Shown piece after piece: positions 36,708 through 44,559 of a DNA stretch of 64,000 nucleotides. Each line of letters starts with the position of its first letter. Position 1 is the first letter of the stretch. The DNA lies in the NCBI GenBank assembly GCA_041661625.1, contig JBAZUB010000002.1, positions 62,001 to 126,000 on the forward strand, written 5' to 3'. Made by a program: the position numbers and the translations under genes. This DNA comes from Patescibacteria group bacterium. Lineage in GTDB: Bacteria; Patescibacteriota; Patescibacteriia; JAHIZJ01. A model generated the notes under the pieces. The model saw only the letters and a program-made list of their open reading frames with translations. It had not been told where the DNA came from and made no database searches.

Positions 36708-37054
36708 GTAGAGTTACTGTAACAAATATAATTCAAAATTCAAAATGTAAAATTCAAAAGAATGTTATTAAGCGCCCGTCATTGCGAGCAAGTTCGCGAG
36801 TGTGGCAATCCCATTGCTATATAGCGGATTATTGTTGTTTCCTATTTCATTGGGATTGCCACCCCTGCCGTTCGTAAACAGCGGGGTTGCAATGACGAGT
36901 AGTATATTACAGAGGCGATTAAGTTTCGCTGCAAGTTGGCTCAATGGGCGGATTTCGGGGAGGGAAAATATCTGGCATTGACAAAATTATAAAAGAGCGC
37001 ATACTGGTGGCGCTTTCGAGACACTACGATGTGGTCGCATCAAACGGAGGGTCT
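36708..37054. repeat. non-coding region with interrupted palindrome
   Basis: No gene. An AT-rich 'attcaaaa' tract (36731-36760) is followed by an imperfect 121-base palindrome at 36777-36897 whose arms begin CGTCATTGC and end GCAATGACG, with inner arms GGCAATCCC and GGGATTGCC. This looks like a dispersed non-autonomous repeat or MITE. The promoter of the next gene lies at 36978-37005. Confidence 0.65.
36978..37005 (+). promoter_or_regulatory. promoter of the 160-aa membrane protein
   Basis: TTGACA (36978-36983), 16-base spacer, CATACT (37000-37005). About 40 bases of leader to the Shine-Dalgarno. Confidence 0.65.
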
Positions 37055-37537
37055 ATGCGAATCGGGAGAATCCTACGAGGCGTAGCGGCGGCGGTTGGTA
37101 TTGCAGCGGCTGCCATAGTTATCTTACTTGTGGCCGTCCTCTTGCCAGGAGAAATCAGGCATCGCCACCGACTGGCCGGCGTCCCGGTGGTCGAGAAGCA
37201 AGCGGCCGAGAATGGCCGGATCGTGGCGGAGCGGTTTCGGGTGTGGATCGCCGAACATCGGGAATGTCCCAATAGCGACAGCTTGTGTCAGGCGATTGCG
37301 TTCGGGCCGGGCGAAGTAGCGAATCCGCTGCGTGGCAATCAACCGGTTCGGTATCAGAACTGGGCTTATGTTTTAGGACCCGGCGACCTGTACCGGCAAG
37401 ACACGCATCAGGACAAGAAGCGCGGCCAGTCATTCACGCTGGCCTGTGATACCGGCAGTATGTGCGTCGATTACATGATCTCGGTCCGGAATCCAAGGAA
37501 GGTGCACATTCGCAGATACACGAATTCGGAAGACTGA
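37055..37537 (+). CDS. small membrane-anchored ORFan
   Basis: 160 aa from ATG at 37055, chosen because GGAGGG lies at 37046-37051, 3 bases before it; the frame reaches back to 36944 without support. One hydrophobic span (GVAAAVGIAAAAIVILLVAV) is followed by an outer part with three Cys (AEHRECPNSDSLCQ and LACDTGSMC). It is GC-rich and codon use differs from its neighbours. I recognise no family. A single-gene cassette with its own promoter and terminator. Confidence 0.65.
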   Translation: MRIGRILRGVAAAVGIAAAAIVILLVAVLLPGEIRHRHRLAGVPVVEKQAAENGRIVAERFRVWIAEHRECPNSDSLCQAIAFGPGEVANPLRGNQPVRYQNWAYVLGPGDLYRQDTHQDKKRGQSFTLACDTGSMCVDYMISVRNPRKVHIRRYTNSED

Positions 37538-37566
37538 AGCCGGATGTGGACAGGCAATCGGAATCC

Positions 37567-37596
37567 CCAGCTTGATACGTTCAGGCTGGTTTTTTT
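37567..37596 (+). terminator. intrinsic terminator of the 160-aa gene
   Basis: CCAGCTTGA pairs with TCAGGCTGG (nine pairs, one GU) around a 5-base loop and is followed by seven T. Confidence 0.9.
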
Positions 37597-37702
37597 ATGA
37601 AATTCAAAATTCACAAGTGAAAATGTAAAAGCGGTGGCCATATAATGTATTTTTTGTAACTTGTAATTTGAAACTTGTCACTATTTAGCGTAAGCTAAAC
37701 AT

Positions 37703-38323
37703 ATGTACATCGGCATTGTCGGAATAATAGGAGTGGGCAAATCAGTGCTGACCCGGAAACTGTCGGAGCGCTTGGGCTATCGAGCTTATTACGAACCGGT
37801 CAAAGAAAATCCGTATTTGGATGACTACTATAACAATAAAGAACGCTACGTCTGCATTATGCAGTTTTTTATGCTGACGCATCGGTTCCGGCAGCACTTG
37901 GAAATCCAAAAACTTTACGGCCAAAACGTTGGCATCGTTCAAGACCAGATTATTTTCGGTGACATATTGTATGCTACCATGACCCACGATCTAGGATTCA
38001 TGAACGATCGTGATTTCGACACCTATCTGCAGCACTTTCGAGCCCTGGAACCATTGTTACGTTTACCGGACGTGCTTATTCACCTAGACACTTCCATTGA
38101 GACAGCGCTGGAACGAATTAAACAACGCGGTCGAACCAGTGAAGCGGCGATAGATGCCGGCTATTTATCGGCTTTATACAAACGCTTTTCCGATTGGACC
38201 GATTCAGTACAGGACAGAACCAACGTCTTCCGACTCGATTGGAACTCCTTCCGATCGGTCGATGAAGTCGTTAAAGAAATTGAATCGAAACTTCAGACCC
38301 AGTTGGAGTTGCCAACTACCTAG
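37703..38323 (+). CDS. deoxynucleoside kinase (dNK/dCK-dGK family)
   Basis: 206 aa. The P-loop GIIGVGKS is at residues 7-14, YEPVKENPYLDDYY matches the family's EPV..NP.L..FY, and RIKQRGRTSE is a likely LID with Arg residues. It phosphorylates salvaged deoxynucleosides. The (E/Q)DRS motif, whose Arg contacts the substrate, reads QDQI at residues 80-83 instead. This could shift substrate choice or reduce activity. The genome type is expected to depend on salvage. An AT-rich stretch with GCCATATAATG lies upstream and may hold the promoter. Confidence 0.85.
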   Translation: MYIGIVGIIGVGKSVLTRKLSERLGYRAYYEPVKENPYLDDYYNNKERYVCIMQFFMLTHRFRQHLEIQKLYGQNVGIVQDQIIFGDILYATMTHDLGFMNDRDFDTYLQHFRALEPLLRLPDVLIHLDTSIETALERIKQRGRTSEAAIDAGYLSALYKRFSDWTDSVQDRTNVFRLDWNSFRSVDEVVKEIESKLQTQLELPTT

Positions 38324-38335
38324 GTAAAAAGAAAA

Positions 38336-38353
38336 GCCGCGATTGCTCACGGC
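38336..38353 (-). terminator. terminator of the 206-aa ORFan
   Basis: On the reverse strand GCCGTGA pairs with TCGCGGC around a GCAA tetraloop, then TTTTCTTTTT. It sits in the gap between convergent genes. Confidence 0.8.
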
Positions 38354-38359
38354 GTGCGG

Positions 38360-38980
38360 TTAGTGCCTGATTTCCAGCGGTGAAATTGCTACGGCCATAT
38401 CGATGGTGGACTTGAGCTCTCCTTCCAGGCGCTGTAGCCAATCTAGCTGCGCCTGGCGATGCTCAATCCACTTGTTCACAGTTCGCCACAGGCTGTCAAG
38501 GATCGACGAGGGATGAACCGCCAACGTCGATAGTAGCGTCTGGGCGGATACTTCGCCGGAACTTACCTCTGTGGCTTGACGGCGGCCGTCATATTCCGTT
38601 TGGAAATGCACCGTGATCAGCCACCAAGATCCGGATCGGCACAATCCCCAGGCGCGGGTAGAACCGCCGATCTCTCGTGGCGACAGGCCACCTCGTTGGT
38701 CGAAGTCATCGGCCTTTTCCAGCTGTGCTTCTTTGATGCCTTCGGTGCCGAAGATACCCTGGGTAGCCAGTGGGGCATTGATGTCGTTGGGGCTGTCGTC
38801 TATCAAACGACGCGAGCCCGCCAGTTCATGGAAACACACCAAACTACCCAGCGTTGCCAGCGTAGTCTTATTAAGGAACGGAACAATCCGTCGCTGGGTG
38901 TCTTCGAGCAGCGCGGCCCACTCCTCGACGGAAAGAGGCTCTTTCCGCAGAAGTGTCTGCAAACAAATGTCAGAGGGCAT
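38360..38980 (-). CDS. hypothetical protein (206 aa)
   Basis: A soluble 206-aa protein with no signal peptide or membrane span. AAAGGAGGAGGGT directly precedes the ATG, one of the strongest Shine-Dalgarno sites in the window. A TTGACA lies at 39050-39055 on the same strand with a weak -10 (CAAACT) 17 bases on. Helical at both ends (SVEEWAALLEDTQRR and RQAQLDWLQRLEGELKS), mixed in the middle. I recognise no family. The terminator at 38336 closes the unit, so it is a single-gene cassette. Confidence 0.65.
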   Translation of the reverse strand: MPSDICLQTLLRKEPLSVEEWAALLEDTQRRIVPFLNKTTLATLGSLVCFHELAGSRRLIDDSPNDINAPLATQGIFGTEGIKEAQLEKADDFDQRGGLSPREIGGSTRAWGLCRSGSWWLITVHFQTEYDGRRQATEVSSGEVSAQTLLSTLAVHPSSILDSLWRTVNKWIEHRQAQLDWLQRLEGELKSTIDMAVAISPLEIRH

Positions 38981-39072
38981 ACCCTCCTCCTTTCGTGATG
39001 GCTAGGGCGTACCCCAAGCCAGCACCAGTTTGTCATTGTGGGCGTGGTTTGTCAATACCTAATAGGCTGTGC

Positions 39073-39270
39073 CTAACGTTTCTCGACCGTATATTTACCG
39101 TTGTGGTGCCCTAGGGCGTAGTTGACGTACTTGATCTCAAATTCGGCTGGGCCATGATCCCGGGCGTGGCGGAAGAGCACGTCGGCTTCTTCGTTGTCGA
39201 GCCGGATCAAATAACGCAAGGGTTCCATCTCACCTTCGACGCTGTGGCCATGGACGTCTAGTTTTGGCAT
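39073..39270 (-). CDS. small hypothetical protein (65 aa)
   Basis: 65 aa, acidic and basic mixed, with PLRYLIRLDNEEADVLFRHA, then FEIKYVNYALGHHNGKYTVE, which looks like a small alpha/beta fold. No Shine-Dalgarno. It ends 18 bases before the -35 of the next cassette. Coding is supported only by length, composition and position between two unrelated units. Confidence 0.45.
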   Translation of the reverse strand: MPKLDVHGHSVEGEMEPLRYLIRLDNEEADVLFRHARDHGPAEFEIKYVNYALGHHNGKYTVEKR

Positions 39271-39324
39271 TTCAATCTAATTAATATTATGTATCTTAAT
39301 CGTACCACTCAAGGCTGAAAAATC

Positions 39325-39351
39325 AAAAAGGCTCCGAATGGGAGCCTTTTT
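39325..39351. terminator. bidirectional terminator
   Basis: AAAAAGGCTCC and GGAGCCTTTTT pair around a short loop, giving T runs on both strands. It serves the secreted gene at 39370 on the reverse strand. Confidence 0.85.
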
Positions 39352-39369
39352 GCTAGAAATGCTTGTGTC

Positions 39370-40146
39370 CTACCGATCACACTGTACGCTGCCAGAGTTA
39401 TAAATACATGGATTGGTGTATAGGAATGTATAATCATACCCAGTCCCACAGCCACGCATAAATTGTGAACAGGCATCACGATACTTAAAAAAACCATACT
39501 CGACGCCGAACTTAATTAGTTCGGTTTTTAATCGAGCTGGTGCGTTTATATCGGTGGCTCCGGTTTTCCAAACCGTATCGACTTGGGTTTTATACGGGCC
39601 ATCAGAATACTTCAAGGGTGCGATTTCAGGATAAGCGGCAAAGAACTCGTTTGAAAGCTGAATGTTAATCGGTTTCAAGTCTGCGCTGACAAAACCCCAG
39701 GCCATTTGAGTCGGCCAGTCGTATACTCGTTGACGTTTGCCATTGATCAAACGCCACGTTTTTGCATCGCCATAAGTTCCTTGGGCGTGTGTTTTTACGA
39801 GGCCATCATAAGTGTGATCTTTGAAGCGCTGAATCTCGACTTTGGATAGCCAGCTGCTCAGTTTAATAATAGTAGTGTTGTGTTCAATATGATACTGTAC
39901 CTCGTCACACCGCGGAGCGCGGTTCCACCACTCTAGATATGCCGACTCGATCTTTCGAGCCATATCAATGTTCAGGGTGTACACGGTGGTGGCATTTTTC
40001 TGAGCGGGGTCGGGTGTCAATACACACTTTGAGAAATACAAGGAAATGGGTTCACGGGTGATCGGGTCTGTATACACCGCCTGACTGGGTTTAACTAAGC
40101 CAACCAGGCCGACCAGCACGGTGAAGAGTACAAGTAATTTTTTCAT
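39370..40146 (-). CDS. secreted protein of unknown function (258 aa)
   Basis: The signal peptide is clear: LLVLFTVLVGLVGLVKPSQA, residues 4-23. The mature part is about 235 residues with six Cys, four of them in the last 40 residues (YRDACSQFMRGCGTGYDY, then NPCIYNSGSVQC), suggesting a disulfide-closed C-terminus. Charged patches and Trp-rich stretches (EWWNRAPRCDEVQYH) are present. No catalytic motif recognised. It is divergent from the structured leader of typA. Likely exported. Confidence 0.65.
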   Translation of the reverse strand: MKKLLVLFTVLVGLVGLVKPSQAVYTDPITREPISLYFSKCVLTPDPAQKNATTVYTLNIDMARKIESAYLEWWNRAPRCDEVQYHIEHNTTIIKLSSWLSKVEIQRFKDHTYDGLVKTHAQGTYGDAKTWRLINGKRQRVYDWPTQMAWGFVSADLKPINIQLSNEFFAAYPEIAPLKYSDGPYKTQVDTVWKTGATDINAPARLKTELIKFGVEYGFFKYRDACSQFMRGCGTGYDYTFLYTNPCIYNSGSVQCDR

Positions 40147-40481
40147 AGTGAATTATCAATGATTAGTATGTCTGCATTATACCACCCTTTTATCGTTTGG
40201 TCGCTGGCCGGTGTTACAGCGTGGTAAATGTTGACATAATACCTGATTGCTGTTATTATCTTCTAGTTAGTAGTTGCGCCTCACCGGCGTTTTTTTCGAC
40301 TGGGACTTTCGCACCGCTTTCTATTGAGCCAGGCGAAGCCTGTCTCTCAAGAAAGCGTTGGTCAAATTCTTCGTTGCTGCCTCCGGAATGACCTCAACGT
40401 AACTAAAAGTACGTCTCGGCCATGTCCTCGGCAGCGCCTCGAATTTGACCAACGCTAGCAGTCCCAATAATATCTTATCCT
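40147..40481 (+). promoter_or_regulatory. structured typA leader, no gene
   Basis: Three elements in order: a short GC hairpin CGCC/GGCG followed by T7 (40277-40296), terminator-like; a hairpin 40316-40356 with arms GCTTTCT/AGAAAGC, TTGAG/CTCAA and CAGGC/GCCTG around GAA; and a perfect 16-bp inverted repeat (40354-40369 with 40441-40456) enclosing GCTGCC/GGCAGC. The two last stems overlap by three bases, so they compete. typA starts 25 bases later. Confidence 0.6.
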
Positions 40482-42293
40482 ATGGACATCAGAAATATCG
40501 CCATCATCGCTCATGTGGACCACGGCAAAACGACTCTCGTCGATGCCCTGCTTCGCCAAACCAAGACCCATCTCAACAAGGAAACCGTGGGGACAGATTT
40601 GATTATGGACTCGAATGATCTCGAGCGTGAGCGCGGCATTACGATTTTTTCCAAGAATGCTTCGGTAGTCTGGAACGATGTGAAGATTAATATTATCGAT
40701 ACCCCCGGTCACGCCGATTTTGGCGGCGAAGTGGAGCGGGTTTTGAACATGGCTGACGGTTGTCTGCTATTAGTAGACGCCAAAGAAGGACCCATGCCGC
40801 AGACCCGGTTTGTGCTGAAAAAAGCTTTGGCAATGGGATTGCGAATCATCGTGGTGGTTAACAAAATCGACAAGCCTGATGCCCGACCCGAGGAAGTGCT
40901 CGATCGGACCTTTGATTTGTTTGTCGAGCTGGGCGCCGATGATCGCACTTTAGACTTTTTAGTTATTTACGCTTCATCCAAGCTGGGCAAAGCCGGTTTA
41001 ACAGCCGACCTGAATGCCATGACCGACATTAAGCCCATCTTTGAAGCCATACTGGACCAGGTGCCGCCGTTCACCGGCGACCCCGCCAAGCCATTGCAAC
41101 TTTTGGTTACCGCGATCAGTGCCGACACATTCAAAGGCCGTCTGGTCACCGGACGAATCGCCAACGGTAAAATATTAGCCGGACAGAAAGTGATGCACAT
41201 TGATCGTTCGGGCGTAATGCATCCGGCTAAAATAATTTCATTGATGACTTACGAAGGTTTGGAACGCAAGGAAGCATCGGAAGCAATCGCCGGAGACATC
41301 GTGGCGCTAGCCGGAATTCCCGAAGCCACCATCGGTGAAACGATCGCCGACCCGGAACAGCCGAGCGCTTTACCGCTGTTGGATATTGAACAGCCGACCG
41401 TCAAAATGACTTTTAGCATCAATGATTCACCTCTGGCTGGACGCGAGGGTCAATACTCGACTTCCCGTCAGATTCGAGAACGCCTGGCCAAAGAACTGGA
41501 AACGGACTTGGCATTGCGCGTGGAGGAAAATCCCAACGGCGGCTGGATCGTATCGGGTCGCGGGGAACTACACCTGGCAATTTTGATCGAACGGCTGCGC
41601 CGCGAGGGTTTCGAATTCCAGGTTTCACGACCGCAGGTTATTTTGAAAGAAATTGACGGCAAGACGCATACCCCATTTGAGCGCGTGTTTATTGAAGTAC
41701 CGGAAGCGCATTCGGGTGTGGTGATCCAGAAGCTGGGTTTGCGCGGGGGCTTGATGCATGACATGCAGACGCGCGAGGGAATTTGCTTCTTAGAATTTGT
41801 GATTCCTACCCGCGGGCTATTCGGGTTTCGCACGGAATTCTTGACCGACACGCGCGGCTTAGGAATTGTTAATACATCTTTTGAAGGTTATTTTCCCGAC
41901 CCAGGCAATTGGCACGAACGAGATCAGGGTTCGCTGGTGGCATACGAGAGCGGCGTTTCAAATCTGTATGGTTTGTTGAATGTTCAAAGCCGCGGCGTAT
42001 TTTTTATCGGGCCGGCCGTGGAAGTCTACAAAGGCCAAGTGGTGGGACAGAACGCGCGCGGCGAAGATATCCGGGTGAATGTTTGCCGAACCAAGCAGCT
42101 GTCGAACATGCGCTCGAAAGGTGATGGTTCAGCCGAGCACTTCAACGCGCCGAAAGAAATGGGGCTCGAAGACGCACTGGAATATATCAGCGATGATGAA
42201 TTGGTTGAGGTGACACCGAAGTCGATCCGCATCCGCAAGCGCGTGCTCGATGAAGCACTGGCGAAGAAGAACGCGAGGGAAGGTAAAAGTTAA
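40482..42293 (+). CDS. typA: ribosome-binding GTPase TypA/BipA
   Basis: 603 aa. G1 is AHVDHGKTT at residues 10-18, G2 lies in RERGITIFSKNASV, G3 is DTPGHADF and G4 is NKIDKPDARPEEV. Domains II, III and V and the BipA-specific C-terminal domain are complete (GRGELHLAILIERLRREGFE, then LSNMRSKGDGSAEH). TypA acts in 50S assembly and stress adaptation on the ribosome. No Shine-Dalgarno is seen; the ATG follows a strongly structured leader. Confidence 0.97.
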   Translation: MDIRNIAIIAHVDHGKTTLVDALLRQTKTHLNKETVGTDLIMDSNDLERERGITIFSKNASVVWNDVKINIIDTPGHADFGGEVERVLNMADGCLLLVDAKEGPMPQTRFVLKKALAMGLRIIVVVNKIDKPDARPEEVLDRTFDLFVELGADDRTLDFLVIYASSKLGKAGLTADLNAMTDIKPIFEAILDQVPPFTGDPAKPLQLLVTAISADTFKGRLVTGRIANGKILAGQKVMHIDRSGVMHPAKIISLMTYEGLERKEASEAIAGDIVALAGIPEATIGETIADPEQPSALPLLDIEQPTVKMTFSINDSPLAGREGQYSTSRQIRERLAKELETDLALRVEENPNGGWIVSGRGELHLAILIERLRREGFEFQVSRPQVILKEIDGKTHTPFERVFIEVPEAHSGVVIQKLGLRGGLMHDMQTREGICFLEFVIPTRGLFGFRTEFLTDTRGLGIVNTSFEGYFPDPGNWHERDQGSLVAYESGVSNLYGLLNVQSRGVFFIGPAVEVYKGQVVGQNARGEDIRVNVCRTKQLSNMRSKGDGSAEHFNAPKEMGLEDALEYISDDELVEVTPKSIRIRKRVLDEALAKKNAREGKS

Positions 42294-42352
42294 ATAGTTG
42301 ATTGGTTGATTAGTTAATTAGAGCAGCTCGCGCTAGTTAACCAAATAGAAAA

Positions 42353-42378
42353 ACCCGACGGGAGATATCTCATCGGGT
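42353..42378 (-). terminator. terminator of the membrane/zinc-ribbon operon
   Basis: ACCCGA/TCGGGT flanks an inner GAGATATCTC palindrome; on the reverse strand it runs into TTTTTC. It follows the stop at 42388 by 9 bases. Confidence 0.8.
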
Positions 42379-42387
42379 GGTTGTGGT

Positions 42388-42975
42388 TCAGGTCCTGCAT
42401 TTTGTGGAAGCAGGAACCATGTGTTCGTGGGGCTGACCACTAGCATCAATCGTCCAAGTGGATTGTAAGCCTATGATTTTTCGTCGCAGCGCTTTCAGGC
42501 CTTCCGCGCAAGCCGTTCCCAAGAGTACGAAACCAACGCAACTAGTCGTTGTCAGCCAGGGGAGTTCGCGAAAGCCAGTGGCTGGATGATCCCAGCGCTG
42601 TTGCCATGAGGGTGTAAGAAACAAGAATACACCAAAGGAAGTAAATCCCCACTGTATCGACAGAATGAGTATTAACATCCAGCGGGGAAGCGCTGCCTTC
42701 ACAAACATCTCGCATGCGTGGCAACGCCGCTCTGGACGCGCCCAGATGGCGAAAATGTGCTCATGTGGCTGTCCCTCAGGATCCGTGAATTTACCCGTGG
42801 TCACGATCTGGCGCCAGGTGAAGTACAGAAATGACAGCACCAAAATGCCAGCGACGCACCCAACAATCGCATTCCACACAAGCACGCAAACGATGAGTCC
42901 AAAATTACCGAGCACCAACGGAACAGCCAGGTGGTTTTGGCACTGATCACACTCGGCACAAGTCTGAAGATTCAT
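42388..42975 (-). CDS. polytopic membrane protein with Cys pairs (195 aa)
   Basis: The N-terminus carries CAECDQC, and CHACEM lies near residue 85, possible zinc or redox sites at the cytosolic face. Four hydrophobic segments: VLGNFGLIVCVLVWNAIVG, CVAGILVLSFLYF, LILILSIQWGFTSFGVFLFL and TTSCVGFVLLGTACAEGL. Two similar stretches, GKFTDPEGQPHEHIFA and TWTIDASGQPHEHMVP, repeat a GQPHEH motif, which I do not know from a named family. AAAGGAGG precedes the ATG. Second gene of the operon after the zinc-ribbon protein, 12 bases apart. Confidence 0.65.
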   Translation of the reverse strand: MNLQTCAECDQCQNHLAVPLVLGNFGLIVCVLVWNAIVGCVAGILVLSFLYFTWRQIVTTGKFTDPEGQPHEHIFAIWARPERRCHACEMFVKAALPRWMLILILSIQWGFTSFGVFLFLTPSWQQRWDHPATGFRELPWLTTTSCVGFVLLGTACAEGLKALRRKIIGLQSTWTIDASGQPHEHMVPASTKCRT

Positions 42976-42987
42976 CGTCGCCTCCTT

Positions 42988-43383
42988 TCAGTGTCGAAGA
43001 GACCAGATGCTCGTACCCGCACACAGCTGAATCAGTACGGTCCCGCGCCGAAACTCCTCACATCGGCAATCGTGTCGTGCGCCGTGTTCTCCCCGATGGT
43101 CAAATAGGCAGGAAGGCGTGACGAGTCCATACCCAGCAATTTGGCTCACCTGGTGTATGCGATACGGGTGCGCACACTCGGAGCAATGATCATCTGGCTG
43201 AGGTTTTTGTGTTGAATCCCAACCACATGCAGTACAGCGCCAGCCCCCTTCTTGTTGTTCAACCGACAGCAAACGACATCGCGGGCACGCTTTGTGGGCG
43301 CTCCAGCCACAGCAGGCACAACGGAGGACTTTCCCATCCTGAATAACAGAAAGGAATCGACAGTACGGACAACGCTGGTTCAT
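42988..43383 (-). CDS. multi zinc-ribbon protein (131 aa)
   Basis: I choose ATG at 43383 because GGAGGG lies just upstream; the frame extends to 43413. Three CxxC pairs follow in order: CPYC...CACC (residues 4-25), CPRC...CTAC (34-50) and CSEC...C with later CRC. The first two look like rubredoxin-type or double zinc-ribbon knuckles. Zinc ribbons bind nucleic acid or proteins. It is divergent from the TrmB gene, with a consensus promoter and shared inverted repeats in between. Confidence 0.7.
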   Translation of the reverse strand: MNQRCPYCRFLSVIQDGKVLRCACCGWSAHKACPRCRLLSVEQQEGGWRCTACGWDSTQKPQPDDHCSECAHPYRIHQVSQIAGYGLVTPSCLFDHRGEHGARHDCRCEEFRRGTVLIQLCAGTSIWSLRH

Positions 43384-43430
43384 GAGTATTCCCTCCTCTT
43401 GTAAAACAACCATCAGATAGTGAATGGGGG

Positions 43431-43459
43431 AGCATATACTAGCAGGTGAGATATGTCAA
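43431..43459 (-). promoter_or_regulatory. promoter of the zinc-ribbon/membrane operon
   Basis: TTGACA (43454-43459), 17-base spacer, TATGCT (43431-43436) on the reverse strand. The -35 overlaps the inverted repeat at 43454-43471. Confidence 0.8.
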
Positions 43460-43480
43460 TAGTAATTGACAAATATTGTC
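43454..43480. promoter_or_regulatory. putative TrmB operator
   Basis: A perfect inverted repeat TGTCAAT-AGTA-ATTGACA (43454-43471) overlaps a second one, GACAA-ATA-TTGTC (43468-43480). A third TTGTC...GACAA pair (43543-43560) lies between the TrmB -10 and its start codon. Confidence 0.6.
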
Positions 43481-43511
43481 GGTAACAATTTGATAATTAC
43501 ATAATATGCAG

Positions 43512-43540
43512 TTGACAAAGGTAATATAATGGTATATACT
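43512..43540 (+). promoter_or_regulatory. promoter of the TrmB gene
   Basis: TTGACA (43512-43517), 17-base spacer, TATACT (43535-43540): near-perfect sigma-70-type sequence, divergent from the 43431 promoter by about 50 bases. Confidence 0.85.
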
Positions 43541-43566
43541 GTTGTCAGTATTTACGACAAAATATT

Positions 43567-44307
43567 ATGACCATCGAAAATTTACTCAAACAATTTGGAT
43601 TTACGGTCAAAGAAACACGGGTGTATCTCACTTCTCTTGGACTTGGTACGGCTTCGGTACAGCGAATTGCCCAAAAAGCCGGGGTAAAAAGAACTACCGT
43701 TTATGCCATTTTGGAAAACCTACTGGAACGGGGAATTATCGGTAAGGCTAAAGTTGGCAAGAAAACCCATTATTTAGCCGAACCGCCGGAAAAGCTATTC
43801 TCTATAGTAAGTAACTTGCGTGACAATATGAAAACAGCCTTGCCGCAGTTTAATGCGCTGTATAGCAAGGGGGAAACCAAACCCAAGATCACTTTCTTTG
43901 AGGGGAAAGAGGCAATTCAAAATGTGTATGACGACACACTAAGAGAAAAACCAACCGAAATATTTGAATGGAACACCAACGCGTACTTTCAACAGTTCCC
44001 GAAAGATCATGATTATCTGGCGAAGCGCGTTGCTTTGAACATCCATGCTAAACGATTGGCGGGTAGCGGTTCGGTTTGGCAAACGGTGCACAAGAGACGC
44101 GACGCTGAACAGCTTTCTGAGACTCTCATTGTACCCAAGGAATATTTCTGGCCCGAGATCGAAGTGAATATCTACAATAATAAAGTGGCGTTCATGAACT
44201 ATGCCGAACAGATGTCGGTGATCATCGAGAGCCAGGCGATTGCGGACGCGATGCGACAGGTATACGACTTGTCTTGGAGGGGTGCGAAAACACTACAGGA
44301 TAAATAG
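43567..44307 (+). CDS. TrmB-family transcriptional regulator
   Basis: 246 aa. A winged helix-turn-helix covers residues 1-75 (LLKQFGFTVKETRVYLTSLG, then VQRIAQKAGVKRTTVYAILE). A coiled segment and a C-terminal sensor-like domain follow (KPKITFFEGKEAIQNVYDDT), as in the TrmB regulators common in archaea and this phylum. The effector is unknown. Inverted TGTC/GACA repeats around both promoters suggest that it represses itself and the divergent zinc-ribbon operon. No Shine-Dalgarno; leader about 20 bases. Confidence 0.85.
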   Translation: MTIENLLKQFGFTVKETRVYLTSLGLGTASVQRIAQKAGVKRTTVYAILENLLERGIIGKAKVGKKTHYLAEPPEKLFSIVSNLRDNMKTALPQFNALYSKGETKPKITFFEGKEAIQNVYDDTLREKPTEIFEWNTNAYFQQFPKDHDYLAKRVALNIHAKRLAGSGSVWQTVHKRRDAEQLSETLIVPKEYFWPEIEVNIYNNKVAFMNYAEQMSVIIESQAIADAMRQVYDLSWRGAKTLQDK

Positions 44308-44410
44308 TAAATTGTGAAAATACAAAAAACAATGGATGAGTTCCGTGGCGAAAACCTCCCCCATACTAAGAAGTAATAACACATTTCTAGGTTAGCAAAT
44401 ACTACAACCG

Positions 44411-44436
44411 GTCCCCTCCTTAGCTAAGGAGGGGAC
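44411..44436. repeat. perfect 26-bp palindrome, REP-like
   Basis: Arms GTCCCCTCCTTAG / CTAAGGAGGGGAC with no loop. The CCCCTCCT...AGGAGGGG core recurs twice beside the DUF559 gene at 53269-53358. It lies in the 252-base gap between the TrmB gene and the accessory island; a degenerate terminator copy is at 44324-44347. Confidence 0.7.
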
Positions 44437-44511
44437 AGTTTGGATGTATCAACGCACAGCTACATTTAAAAAAAAGCTCTAAAGAATCGGGGGGAGGTTT
44501 GGTTAAGATGC

Positions 44512-44545
44512 AAAAAAACACCGGATGAGCTCCGGTGGTTTTTTA
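44512..44545. terminator. bidirectional terminator closing the island
   Basis: CACCGGA pairs with TCCGGTG around TGAGC, with A7 before and T7 after. It ends the 45462-44560 unit. Near copies lie at 46063-46095 and, degraded, at 44324-44347. Confidence 0.85.
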
Positions 44546-44559
44546 TTATCATCTAGCCA

